Positions 1 to 7,155 of a DNA stretch of 13,079 bases are shown here, piece by piece. The DNA is taken from assembly GCA_026169575.1 (NCBI GenBank), contig JAPFCT010000185.1:1-13079 (forward strand), read 5' to 3'. Position 1 is the stretch's first letter. Each line of letters starts with the position of its first letter. The translations under genes were made by a program, and so were the position numbers. A model generated the notes under the pieces. The model did not search any database. It was given only the letters and a program-made list of their open reading frames with translations, and was not told the origin of the DNA. This DNA comes from Faecalimonas sp. (GTDB lineage Bacteria; Bacillota_A; Clostridia; Lachnospirales; Lachnospiraceae).

Positions 1-1030
1 CCTCTGTCACATACTCTGACTCATAAGTTCCCGCACTGCATGTCCCGTATTTCGGCACAAGTACCTTTTCCACGTAAGTCTCCAGGCTGGCGGCTTTTGC
101 CTCTTCTTTACTGTCAGAATCATTTTCTTCTTTCTCCTGCTCTTCGCCGGATGGTTTTTTATCCTCTTCTTTGGATGGCTTTTTCTCGTCCTCTTCTTTA
201 GATGGTTTTTGCCCGGCTGGTTTTTGCTCTTCCGGCTTCGGATCTTTTCCTTCTGTCCCTTTGTCCGGCGAAACCGGCTCCGCTGCATCCTGCCCGGATG
301 GTTTCTTTGCCACAGCGCCATTTTGGTCTGCCTTTTTCATGATCGACTCTGCCTTCTCCGTCTTGCCCTGCGCTGTATAGATCTCTGCCAGCTTCTCATA
401 AGACTTCCGCTCTTTTGGATCGATCTTGATCGATTCCAGATACAGTTCCTCTGCTTTCTCATACTCCATCTCTTCCAGATATTTATCTGCCTTCGCGATT
501 TTTGTCTGGAACGTCTTCTCCTGCTTGTCTTTCATCCCGAAATACACGCCGGTTGTGATCCCTGCGATCAGTACCACGCTGATGCCTGCTGCCGCGACAG
601 CCCGGAAACGCTTCCTTCTCTTTGCCGCCTGCTGCTCCGCCTCTCTTGCATCCTCGTCATCCAGCTCATCCATCTCCGCGCTTCCCCCCGCCGGAACAGA
701 ATCTTCAGGCGCTTCCCCAATTTCTGTCCCGTCACTTCCATAAACACTCTGAATTTCTTCTGTATCAAGCGCTTCCTGCAGTTTTTTGATTTCTTCTTCC
801 TCCATCGCCTGCTGAGTCTCTGTGTATTCCACAGCGCAAGACGTCTGTTCCCCACTTTCTTCCGAAATGATCTCTCTTTCTTCTGCCGGAATCACTTCGG
901 TCTGCTCATCCGGCATAGTTGCCGCTGTCCCTTTGTTTTCTTCCTTCGGCATCTGGACTAATTCTGCCCCACATTTTCCGCAGAATCTTGCATGATCTGC
1001 ATTTTCTGCTCCACATTTGCTACAATACAT
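1..1030 (-). CDS. Zinc-ribbon, one-TM, TPR protein with outer domain (3' end cut by window edge)
   Basis: An open frame of 343 codons starts with ATG at 1030 and runs off the left edge with no stop. The N-terminus is a cytoplasmic zinc ribbon (C3, C6, C17, C20). An acidic linker (about 24-130), a basic patch KRRKRFR and one membrane helix (about 144-164) follow. Next come TPR-like helices (about 172-236) with YEKAEELYLESIKIDP, then a charged KPSxEED repeat linker (243-303). The start of an outer domain (from about 316, ETYVEKVLVPKYGT) is the last part visible. The TPR region and outer-domain start resemble the protein at 9276-10427. The start lies 2 bases after the stop of the serine hydrolase gene, with GGAGG 9 bases upstream, so it is co-transcribed. 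The topology implies an inside zinc ribbon and an outside TPR region. The function is unknown; an envelope sensor or scaffold is inference. Confidence 0.9.
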   Translation of the reverse strand, partial: MYCSKCGAENADHARFCGKCGAELVQMPKEENKGTAATMPDEQTEVIPAEEREIISEESGEQTSCAVEYTETQQAMEEEEIKKLQEALDTEEIQSVYGSDGTEIGEAPEDSVPAGGSAEMDELDDEDAREAEQQAAKRRKRFRAVAAAGISVVLIAGITTGVYFGMKDKQEKTFQTKIAKADKYLEEMEYEKAEELYLESIKIDPKERKSYEKLAEIYTAQGKTEKAESIMKKADQNGAVAKKPSGQDAAEPVSPDKGTEGKDPKPEEQKPAGQKPSKEEDEKKPSKEEDKKPSGEEQEKEENDSDSKEEAKAASLETYVEKVLVPKYGTCSAGTYESEYVTE

Positions 1031-1032
1031 AC

Positions 1033-2064
1033 CTATTCTCCTCCCTGGATCTGCTGATAAATTTCAGATGACAGCGCCACGATCTTGTCTCTCGCTGCCT
1101 GCGTGTCTGTCAGCTGGTCTGCCATCACGCACAAAATGTAAGGCTCTCCATCCGCCCATATGATCGCCGCATCATTTTCCACATCGGCAAGTTCTCCGGT
1201 CTTATTTGCAGTCTCAGTTCCTTCGGGAACACCTGCCGGGATCTTTCCGGTTCTCTGCTGCTGTTTCAGCAGCGCCAGCATCTGGTCTGCATGGGGATGT
1301 CTTCCCTGATAAATATCAAACAGAAAGCCCGCACAGTCTGCAGCTGTCGTATAATTTTCTCCCATGCTGCTGTCCGCAAGAAGCATTCTCCCCATCGAGG
1401 AACCCGCATACCCTTTTTGCTGACAATATTCATTGACCTGCTCTCTTCCTGCTGCTTCGTCCCCGGCTCCCAGCATCCTAGTCAGTTCATTTGCCGCATC
1501 ATTGTCACTGACTGTGATCATCGAGGCGAGCAGTGTATCCATCTGCGCCGCTCCATATTGCGCTGCAAGCTGGTCATACTGCTCATAGACTGCCCCCATA
1601 ATATACAGTTTTATCAGGCTTGCCGCTTTCAGCTGCTCTTCCCCGACTTTTGCAAAGGAACCGTCAGACATTTTTTTTACATAAACATTCCACTTTTCCC
1701 CGGCTGCTGTCCGGTCAGCGATCATCCCCTGGATCTTTCCTTCCATCTCTGTCAATTCCAATGGCTCGCTGACTTCAGCAATAATCTTCTCTTTTCCACC
1801 CGTTTCCTGGTTTTCTTTCTGTTCTGCTTTCATCGCTCTTTGATTTTGCTCTTCCAACGCTTTCCTATTCTCTGAAAGCTGCCCGGCTTTCTCCTCTAAC
1901 CGGTCTGTTTCTTTCTGGATTTCTGCCCGCTGCTGTGCCATTTCTCTTCGCTGCATCTCAAGAAATGCCCATCCGCCCGCTGCCATCAGGAAGAATCCTG
2001 CACAGAGAGTAATATAGATCCAGACTGCCTTTTTCTTATTTCTTCTGCCTCTCTCTTTTTTCAT
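1033..2064 (-). CDS. Membrane-anchored class A beta-lactamase-fold serine hydrolase
   Basis: This 343-residue protein has a basic N-terminus, one membrane helix (about 13-35) and a coiled-coil stalk (about 36-85). A class A beta-lactamase/penicillin-binding-type serine hydrolase domain follows (about 105-340). The active-site signatures are all present: S149-L-I-K152 (SxxK), S186-D-N188 (SDN) and K288-T-G290 (KTG). The general-base glutamate of true class A beta-lactamases (the ExxLN motif) is not evident between SDN and KTG, so I favour a D,D-peptidase or wall-acting hydrolase over a resistance enzyme. The active domain would lie outside the membrane. It sits between an amidase gene and a zinc-ribbon TPR gene, with AGAGG 6 bases before its ATG. 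The fold assignment is strong; the substrate is not known. Confidence 0.93.
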   Translation of the reverse strand: MKKERGRRNKKKAVWIYITLCAGFFLMAAGGWAFLEMQRREMAQQRAEIQKETDRLEEKAGQLSENRKALEEQNQRAMKAEQKENQETGGKEKIIAEVSEPLELTEMEGKIQGMIADRTAAGEKWNVYVKKMSDGSFAKVGEEQLKAASLIKLYIMGAVYEQYDQLAAQYGAAQMDTLLASMITVSDNDAANELTRMLGAGDEAAGREQVNEYCQQKGYAGSSMGRMLLADSSMGENYTTAADCAGFLFDIYQGRHPHADQMLALLKQQQRTGKIPAGVPEGTETANKTGELADVENDAAIIWADGEPYILCVMADQLTDTQAARDKIVALSSEIYQQIQGGE

Positions 2065-2085
2065 CTCGTACCTCTTCCCCTTCTC

Positions 2086-2988
2086 CTAATTGCCTGCTGC
2101 AAAATACTGGTCGATCCCGTCTGCGATGCCCTTCACCATGTTCTTTTGATAGTCTGGATTCTGCATGTTTACATCATCCTGCTCATTTGTCATATATCCC
2201 ATCTCTAAAATGATCACCGGAAGTTTGCTCCAGTTGATCCCCGTCATATTATCATAAAGCTGTACGCCGTCATTTTCCATCCCACACGCCTGGCAGTACG
2301 CATTGATCACACACGCTCCAAGCGCATAACTTTGCGTATGAAGCGCCCCGACAAATGGATTTTCTGCCGAAGGAACCATTGTCATCGCTCCGTTTGCCGA
2401 CGGATCCTCGCTTCCATTTGCATGGATCCTCACATAGATATCGGCCCCTGCATCCGCTGCCATCAGCGCCCGTTCACTGTTGCTGATCGCAGTGTCGTGG
2501 TCTTCCCTCGTAAGCACTGTCTCATAGCCTCTCTTTTTCAATTCCTCCTGAAGCTGTCTGGAAATATTCAAAGTCAGCTCATACTCCGGTACGTTTGTAT
2601 AACGCCCCTGCGTTCCTGAGGATGCCTTTGCCTTCATCTCCTGCGAGCCCGGTCCCATTGGCTCCAGATCACTCATATCCACATTTGGTCCCTGGTGTCC
2701 CGGATCGATCGCGATCTTCTTGCCCTTTGCCGGCACTTCTTTTCCCATTTCAGCAGGTTTCTCCTGCTTTTCTTTTTCCTGCGCGATCTGCTTTTGTTCT
2801 TCTTGCAGTGTTTCTATTTCTTTCTCCAGTTTCCGGATCTCCGTCTGCAGATCCTCCGCCTTTGCTTCTGCTCTCTGCTTTTCCTTTCGCTCTGTCTGTA
2901 ACCGCTGTGCTGTCACAACACATCCAGCCGTTGCAGCAACGAAAAGGCAGGTACAGATCCCTGCTAATATTTTCTGGCTTGTTTTCAC
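2086..2988 (-). CDS. Membrane-anchored N-acetylmuramoyl-L-alanine amidase (Amidase_3)
   Basis: This 300-residue zinc amidase should cleave the bond between MurNAc and the L-alanine of the stem peptide. An N-terminal hydrophobic segment (about 7-26) anchors or exports it. The TAGC at 20-23 is a poor lipobox, so lipoprotein status is doubtful. A coiled coil (about 28-78) leads to the Amidase_3 domain (about 90-296). The zinc and catalytic residues fit the family: H98 in IDPGHQG, E135 in PEYELTLNIS, H189 in RIHANG, and E262 in ILEMGYMTN. The start is GTG at 2988, because AAGGGGG lies 6 bases upstream and no nearby in-frame ATG competes. It is the first gene after the terminator at 3112-3145, so it should head a second operon with the serine hydrolase and the zinc-ribbon TPR gene. 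Confidence 0.95.
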   Translation of the reverse strand: MKTSQKILAGICTCLFVAATAGCVVTAQRLQTERKEKQRAEAKAEDLQTEIRKLEKEIETLQEEQKQIAQEKEKQEKPAEMGKEVPAKGKKIAIDPGHQGPNVDMSDLEPMGPGSQEMKAKASSGTQGRYTNVPEYELTLNISRQLQEELKKRGYETVLTREDHDTAISNSERALMAADAGADIYVRIHANGSEDPSANGAMTMVPSAENPFVGALHTQSYALGACVINAYCQACGMENDGVQLYDNMTGINWSKLPVIILEMGYMTNEQDDVNMQNPDYQKNMVKGIADGIDQYFAAGN

Positions 2989-3111
2989 GCGAATCCCCCT
3001 TCCGTCATTTTCTCTGTATCCCCATATGTGCTGCTCCGCTCAGTGAAGCAGGAGGGCATACATTGTCGACGCTCCCCCTTGCTAAAGCAAGTGGTATCAC
3101 GACACATGCAT
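2989..3111 (-). promoter_or_regulatory. Leader/promoter region of the amidase operon (weak candidate elements)
   Basis: This gap lies between the terminator and the amidase GTG and should contain the operon B promoter. I see only weak matches: TTGCTT (3085-3090) and GACAAT (3062-3067) with a 17-base spacer. The -35 candidate sits inside a palindrome, CTTGCTTTAGCAAG (3078-3091), that could be an operator. A second inverted repeat at 3031-3051 can form a stem of about 7 bp (CTGCTTC with GGAGCAG, including one G-T pair) in the leader. There is also a 7-codon reading frame, MYALLLH (3040-3063), with GGGGGAG 8 bases upstream. The promoter and the short frame overlap, so both cannot be right. The elements are seen directly; their roles are guesses. 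Confidence 0.25.
2995..3001 (-). promoter_or_regulatory. Ribosome binding site fixing a GTG start
   Basis: AAGGGGG on the minus strand sits 6 bases upstream of the GTG at 2988. An upstream ATG at 3008 is out of frame and meets a stop after seven codons, so the GTG is the start of the amidase gene. Confidence 0.75.
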
Positions 3112-3145
3112 AAAAGACAGAGATGACTTTCCACCTCTGTCTTTT
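3112..3145 (-). terminator. Stem-loop terminator ending operon A
   Basis: A perfect 11-bp inverted repeat is formed by AAAAGACAGAG (3112-3122) and CTCTGTCTTTT (3135-3145), with a 12-base loop. On the minus strand the stem ends in four Ts, and it starts about 41 bases after the stop of the zinc-ribbon gene at 3187. This is the layout of an intrinsic terminator. Only the low-GC stem and short T-run weaken it. Confidence 0.75.
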
Positions 3146-3186
3146 CCCCATCCGCCGCTCATGCTATCAGTGCGGACAGTTTCTCT

Positions 3187-3648
3187 CTACTCCTGCTTTG
3201 TCCCGCATTTCGTGCAGAAAATTGCCCCCTGCGGAACCCGCTGCCCGCACTTTGTACAGAATCGTGTCTGTGGAACCGGCTGTTCTCCCTCTGGTATCTC
3301 TACCTTCGCTCCGCAGCCTACACAGAATGCCATTCCCGGTTCCAGCACAGCGCCACATCGCGGACATGTTTTCACACTTTCAATTGCTTCAATCTCTGCA
3401 TGGATCGCCTCGATCCTTGTATGACTTGCCTGAATCATACGAACCAGTTCCGCCAGCTGTGGTTCTGGATCATCTTTCTTTAAATCATAGTACATCCGTC
3501 CCAGATTCTGGCAATATTTATCAATCTTCTTCTGTTCATCATTGATCTGTGATTTCAGTCCCGTAATGTCCGCCATTCCCTTTGCCTTCTGCATGACATT
3601 CTGTCCCGTCACTGAAATTTTCTTTCCTATTCCATCCAAAAAAGCCAT
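3187..3648 (-). CDS. Soluble double zinc-ribbon protein with N-terminal helical domain
   Basis: This 153-residue protein has no membrane helix. The N-terminal 90 residues look helical, with the pattern YCQNLGRMYYDLKKDDPEPQ. Two zinc ribbons follow: C95/C98/C109/C112 and C131/C134/C145/C148, the last four residues being TKQE. Its N-terminal region aligns with the proteins at 8056-9003 (MEFFDGMAQK against MAFLDGIGKK, and LGxxYY) and 9029-9259 (LGKAYY and DPxPEL), so the three are paralogs. AAGGAG lies 8 bases upstream of the ATG. It is the last gene before the terminator and starts 21 bases after the propeller-like gene. A cytoplasmic adaptor or scaffold is inferred from the absence of export signals; no enzyme motif is seen. 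Confidence 0.93.
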   Translation of the reverse strand: MAFLDGIGKKISVTGQNVMQKAKGMADITGLKSQINDEQKKIDKYCQNLGRMYYDLKKDDPEPQLAELVRMIQASHTRIEAIHAEIEAIESVKTCPRCGAVLEPGMAFCVGCGAKVEIPEGEQPVPQTRFCTKCGQRVPQGAIFCTKCGTKQE

Positions 3649-3669
3649 TGTATGTTCTCCTTCCTTCTC

Positions 3670-5727
3670 CTAATTATACTTTCCTCCAAACAGACATGTA
3701 ACGTCATCATCCAGTTCTGTCAGTTTATCCTTTCCTCTGTACAGCTTCAAAGTACCCGTTCCGTCCTCGTCATCATAATCTGCAAGAACTGCTATTTTTT
3801 TCTCATCTACGATTTTATAATCGAAGACATCATCCGCGATCACTTTCGCATCCTTTCCATTGAACATCTTCAATGTAAACAGATTTTTGGAATCATTGTA
3901 GTCTGTAGCATATACCGGATACTCTTTTTCTTTCGTAAATTCCAGTGAACTTCTCATCACATCGCTGTCGATCAGCTCGTCATTGCAGTATAGATCTCCC
4001 ATTCCCTCATCCATATCCGCCAGATAATAGACATCTCCGTTTTTTGCCCCCATCATTGCATCTACATCTTCCGCAACAACACTGCATTTTCCATCTGCCT
4101 TCTTGCCGGTCTTAAAAGAAAGAAGTGTACTTTCCTTTATTTCGCCCTCTTTATTTCTCTCTGTTTTTAATACATATCCGATATTTTTCTCATCATCAAT
4201 GAGGAAGTTCTGTCCATCCATGCCCCCTGAAAGTTCTGCGTCTAACGGAACAACTTCTTTTCCATTATAGATGCAGACTTCCGCAGATTCCCGGAGCGCC
4301 TCATAATATTTTTCATCTACTTCATAAGTGCCATCCAGTTTTGATGCCTTCATTCTTGGCAGTTCTTCCATGTTCAGCTTTGTAAATAAAACTGTATCCG
4401 AATCATCCTGCGCATAGATATCTCCTCCGATTTCTTTCGCAACTTCGATTTCTTTGCCGTCCTTGTAACAATACAGAGAAACTTTTGAAGTCTCGATCGA
4501 ATAGTCTTCCAGTTCTTCGATGAGCCACTCCTGGTCCTCATCTCCATTGGTATCATCTTCTACGATATCCATGGCATCGATCTTCTTTTTGTCCTCTTTT
4601 ACATAGTACAGCACTTCATCTTCTTCATTGTTTGTGACAACCCAGCTGACATCGGACGCAATCTTTTCCCGCTCTTTAAAGTCTTTGATCAGATACAGCT
4701 TCTCATCATCCTGCACGACGATCTGCTCCAGATTGTCCCCGATCAGATAATTATCTGCACTCTTGGACAGTTTCTTTTTCTCTTTCTTTAACTTGATATC
4801 CTGCTGGTATAAAGAAGTTTTTTCATTTCCCTCTTCTACCCAGACGATATTTTTCTGATCTTTATCCAGTCGGAAAGAAGAAACATCCGATGCGATTTTC
4901 TCTTTATTTCCTTTTCGGTCACTGATGTATAACGTGTCATTTCCCGCCTTCAGATAAATAACCTTATTATTATCAAGCAGTTTATACTTTGTGACAGAAT
5001 CATCAATTTCCATAGAGGCCCCATCTTTTCCGACTTTCTGGAAATTTAGATCAAACTCAATTTCTCCATCTTCCTCTTCTGCATTTGTCGGATAACAAAT
5101 ATACTTTCCATCTTTCGAGTAGGTCACGCGCATGCCGTAAGTTGCATCTTCATCCCCGTAAGAGCCACTGTATTTCACCGGCTCTTTTTTATATTTGTCC
5201 AGATCCACCTGCATGATTCTTCCGTCTTTTAAGTACGCGACCTTTGTCTGTGTGTCATCTCCAAATACATTCGTAAGGAGAACGATCCCTCCAACGACAA
5301 CTACCGCTGCAGCGGCTGCACCGATCACTTTTCCTGACGGGATCCTGCCTTTTGCAAAACTTCTTCCGGATCTTTCCGCACTTCTTCCCGCCATGGGATC
5401 TTCCATGTTCATATTCTTCCCGCAGACACAGCAGAACACTGCATCTGCATCATTTTTTCCACCGCAGAATGGACAATATTTTCCTTCTCCCTCTGTGGTT
5501 TCTTCACTTTCTGTCACACGCTCTTCTTGTTCCGGACGATAAGCGCTGATTCCCTCACTGAGAAGCACTGTCTCATCCTCATCCCCGCGGTCCGTTTCCC
5601 AGCCGGCAGTTTCCTGCTCTTCTGCCGGAATTTTCTTTTGTTCTTCCGCCGGGTCTATCTCTGCCCCACAGGCAAAGCAAAATTTAGAATTTTCCGGCAA
5701 CTCACATCCACATTTCGTACATCTCAT
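3670..5727 (-). CDS. Double zinc-ribbon, one-TM protein with beta-propeller-like outer domain
   Basis: This 685-residue protein starts with two cytoplasmic zinc ribbons (C3/C6/C17/C20 and C85/C88/C99/C102) joined by an acidic linker. A membrane helix follows (about 133-153, an Ala/Val-rich run after GKVIG). The outer region of some 530 residues is acidic and Tyr-rich and built of repeats. Each contains a short strand such as LYISD or VYYLA and a turn of the type IASDV: at 278-282, 356-360, 551-555 (VAEDV), 586-590 (IDSDV), 630-634 (IADDV) and 672-676 (LDDDV), with a weaker VAKEIG at 429. This spacing suggests beta-propeller blades like those of DUF5050 or TolB-type proteins, but no family is certain. 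Its ATG overlaps the stop of the YARHG gene by 4 bases (ATGA at 5724-5727), so the two are probably translationally coupled. Confidence 0.92.
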   Translation of the reverse strand: MRCTKCGCELPENSKFCFACGAEIDPAEEQKKIPAEEQETAGWETDRGDEDETVLLSEGISAYRPEQEERVTESEETTEGEGKYCPFCGGKNDADAVFCCVCGKNMNMEDPMAGRSAERSGRSFAKGRIPSGKVIGAAAAAVVVVGGIVLLTNVFGDDTQTKVAYLKDGRIMQVDLDKYKKEPVKYSGSYGDEDATYGMRVTYSKDGKYICYPTNAEEEDGEIEFDLNFQKVGKDGASMEIDDSVTKYKLLDNNKVIYLKAGNDTLYISDRKGNKEKIASDVSSFRLDKDQKNIVWVEEGNEKTSLYQQDIKLKKEKKKLSKSADNYLIGDNLEQIVVQDDEKLYLIKDFKEREKIASDVSWVVTNNEEDEVLYYVKEDKKKIDAMDIVEDDTNGDEDQEWLIEELEDYSIETSKVSLYCYKDGKEIEVAKEIGGDIYAQDDSDTVLFTKLNMEELPRMKASKLDGTYEVDEKYYEALRESAEVCIYNGKEVVPLDAELSGGMDGQNFLIDDEKNIGYVLKTERNKEGEIKESTLLSFKTGKKADGKCSVVAEDVDAMMGAKNGDVYYLADMDEGMGDLYCNDELIDSDVMRSSLEFTKEKEYPVYATDYNDSKNLFTLKMFNGKDAKVIADDVFDYKIVDEKKIAVLADYDDEDGTGTLKLYRGKDKLTELDDDVTCLFGGKYN

Positions 5728-7085
5728 CGTAACTTATACCCTCCACTGTCAATTGCAAACTCTCTTGCACTCAATAAATCTGCATTTTTTATCTCATAGT
5801 CATTCAGCATATCATTTGTAAACTGCGATGGCTCGATCGTTCCATGATACCATGACTTGCTTCCAAAATACTCCTGCAGTTCCACCGAGTCAAACTTTCT
5901 TCCTCTTCTTGCATAAATCTCATTTTTTGCGTAATTCAGCTGCTGCAGAGATAACCCGCTGATATCGCTCTCTGTCAGATAACGGCTGTTGCTGTCCGGG
6001 ATAATATACTCGCTGTCTTTCTTTGCAGCGGCATTCTTCTTATCCGTCTCTTCCTTTTCCGCTTTTTCTGCTTTCGCGATCAACTCTTCTAACTTATTCT
6101 GATCGCTGACTGTCTCTTTTGCATCTTCCAGAATCTGCACCGCATCCTTCGGCGACCCTTCTGTGATCAGGCGGCTGCTCTCTGATTCAAGATATTTCAT
6201 ATAATCTGTATCGCACTGTTGGATCAGATCATTGACAACATCATCCTTCTGATCCAGTTCTTCACTGATATCGTTCAGATATTTGATCGCATACTTATAG
6301 TTAGAGATTTTTGTATATTCTGAAACTTCTTTTTCCAGTCCCTTTGCGAGATCTTCCACAAGACTGTCATACTTCTTCTGCTGTGTTTTCTCCAGATCAT
6401 CGGCATCAATCTCTTCCAGCTCTTTTTTTGCCTCTGCATAATCAAGCTTGCCATCCTCAAAATCTTCCCGGATCTCCTCTAAAATCCCACTGATCTCATC
6501 CTTTTTTTCACCTTTTTCCACTCTGACAGAATCCTCATCCGCATCCTGCTCTTCACGCTCTGCGATTTTCTCTGTCTCACCTTCATACGGGGCTAAAATC
6601 ATAGACCCCATGATCCCGGCAATGCCAGCTACGCTGATAACCGTCATTGCAGTTGCGATCCATTTTCCTCTTCCCGATATTCCAAACACCGATGCAACTG
6701 CAGCGATCACTGCAAATGCCGACGGCAGAATATAGATCAGATATGGATAAATATCTGCCAGGCTGCCTCCTGAAAGTGTATCTGCCAGTAAAAATCTGAG
6801 GCATACAAAGCTGACTGCTGCCAGGACAAGGAAAACTGCTGCGATGATCAGCGGTGTCTTATTCCAGTTCCCTTTTTTCCTTTCTCTGTTTTGTACCGGT
6901 TTCTCTTGCTTTCGCTGCGTTTTCTCTGGCTGTTTTTTCTCTGGTTTCCGAAACGCTCCGGCGGGCTGACTTCCCTGCGCCGTTCTTTCCTCTGCTGCAT
7001 GCTCATGCCCGGAATTATTGTTCTGGCTGCGGCAGTCACAAATTTCTCCTTCTTCAAGTTTTCGTCCACAGTATTTACAAAACAT
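5724..7085 (-). CDS. Zinc-ribbon, three-TM protein with C-terminal YARHG domain
   Basis: I chose the ATG at 7085 (453 residues) because GGAGGG lies 6 bases upstream and the zinc ribbon begins at once; in-frame ATGs at 7091 and 7112 lack good sites. Residues 3-18 hold a short ribbon, C3xxC6 with C16xC18, tighter than its neighbours. A basic, Gln-rich linker follows, then three membrane helices (about 77-101, 113-137 and 143-166). Three helices place the C-terminal part outside. That part has an acidic coiled coil (about 170-350) and a YARHG domain (about 366-440) with LSLQQLNYAKNEIYARRGRKF, ELQEYF and SWYHG. YARHG domains are known from extracellular bacterial proteins of unknown role. Its stop overlaps the next start by 4 bases. 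A wall-binding or sensing role is inference. Confidence 0.92.
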   Translation of the reverse strand: MFCKYCGRKLEEGEICDCRSQNNNSGHEHAAEERTAQGSQPAGAFRKPEKKQPEKTQRKQEKPVQNRERKKGNWNKTPLIIAAVFLVLAAVSFVCLRFLLADTLSGGSLADIYPYLIYILPSAFAVIAAVASVFGISGRGKWIATAMTVISVAGIAGIMGSMILAPYEGETEKIAEREEQDADEDSVRVEKGEKKDEISGILEEIREDFEDGKLDYAEAKKELEEIDADDLEKTQQKKYDSLVEDLAKGLEKEVSEYTKISNYKYAIKYLNDISEELDQKDDVVNDLIQQCDTDYMKYLESESSRLITEGSPKDAVQILEDAKETVSDQNKLEELIAKAEKAEKEETDKKNAAAKKDSEYIIPDSNSRYLTESDISGLSLQQLNYAKNEIYARRGRKFDSVELQEYFGSKSWYHGTIEPSQFTNDMLNDYEIKNADLLSAREFAIDSGGYKLR

Positions 7086-7091
7086 TCTCAT

Positions 7092-7097
7092 CCCTCC
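7092..7097 (-). promoter_or_regulatory. Ribosome binding site deciding the start at 7085
   Basis: GGAGGG on the minus strand lies 6 bases before the ATG at 7085. The in-frame ATG at 7091 directly abuts it and cannot use it, and the ATG at 7112 has no site, so the shorter product is favoured. Confidence 0.75.
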
Positions 7098-7155
7098 ACT
7101 CTTATGTAACATCTCTCTGCTCTGTCATTTATCTTTTCTTATGGATCTGATTTCC

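Noticed and set aside
209..961. Long plus-strand reading frame of 250 residues, rich in Leu/Phe/Cys/Arg
   Set aside because: It lies antisense to the zinc-ribbon TPR gene, has a composition produced by reversing Glu/Lys-rich codons, and shows no motif or ribosome binding site. The minus-strand frame has a zinc ribbon, a TM helix and TPRs.
1033..2064. Antibiotic-resistance beta-lactamase
   Set aside because: The SxxK, SDN and KTG motifs alone also occur in wall-acting relatives. The ExxLN glutamate is not evident and the gene sits in a wall/signalling operon.
7086..7155. Internal promoter or terminator in the 70-base gap before the YARHG gene
   Set aside because: No inverted repeat with a T-run and no convincing -35/-10 pair was found. 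It appears to be plain spacer plus the ribosome binding site.
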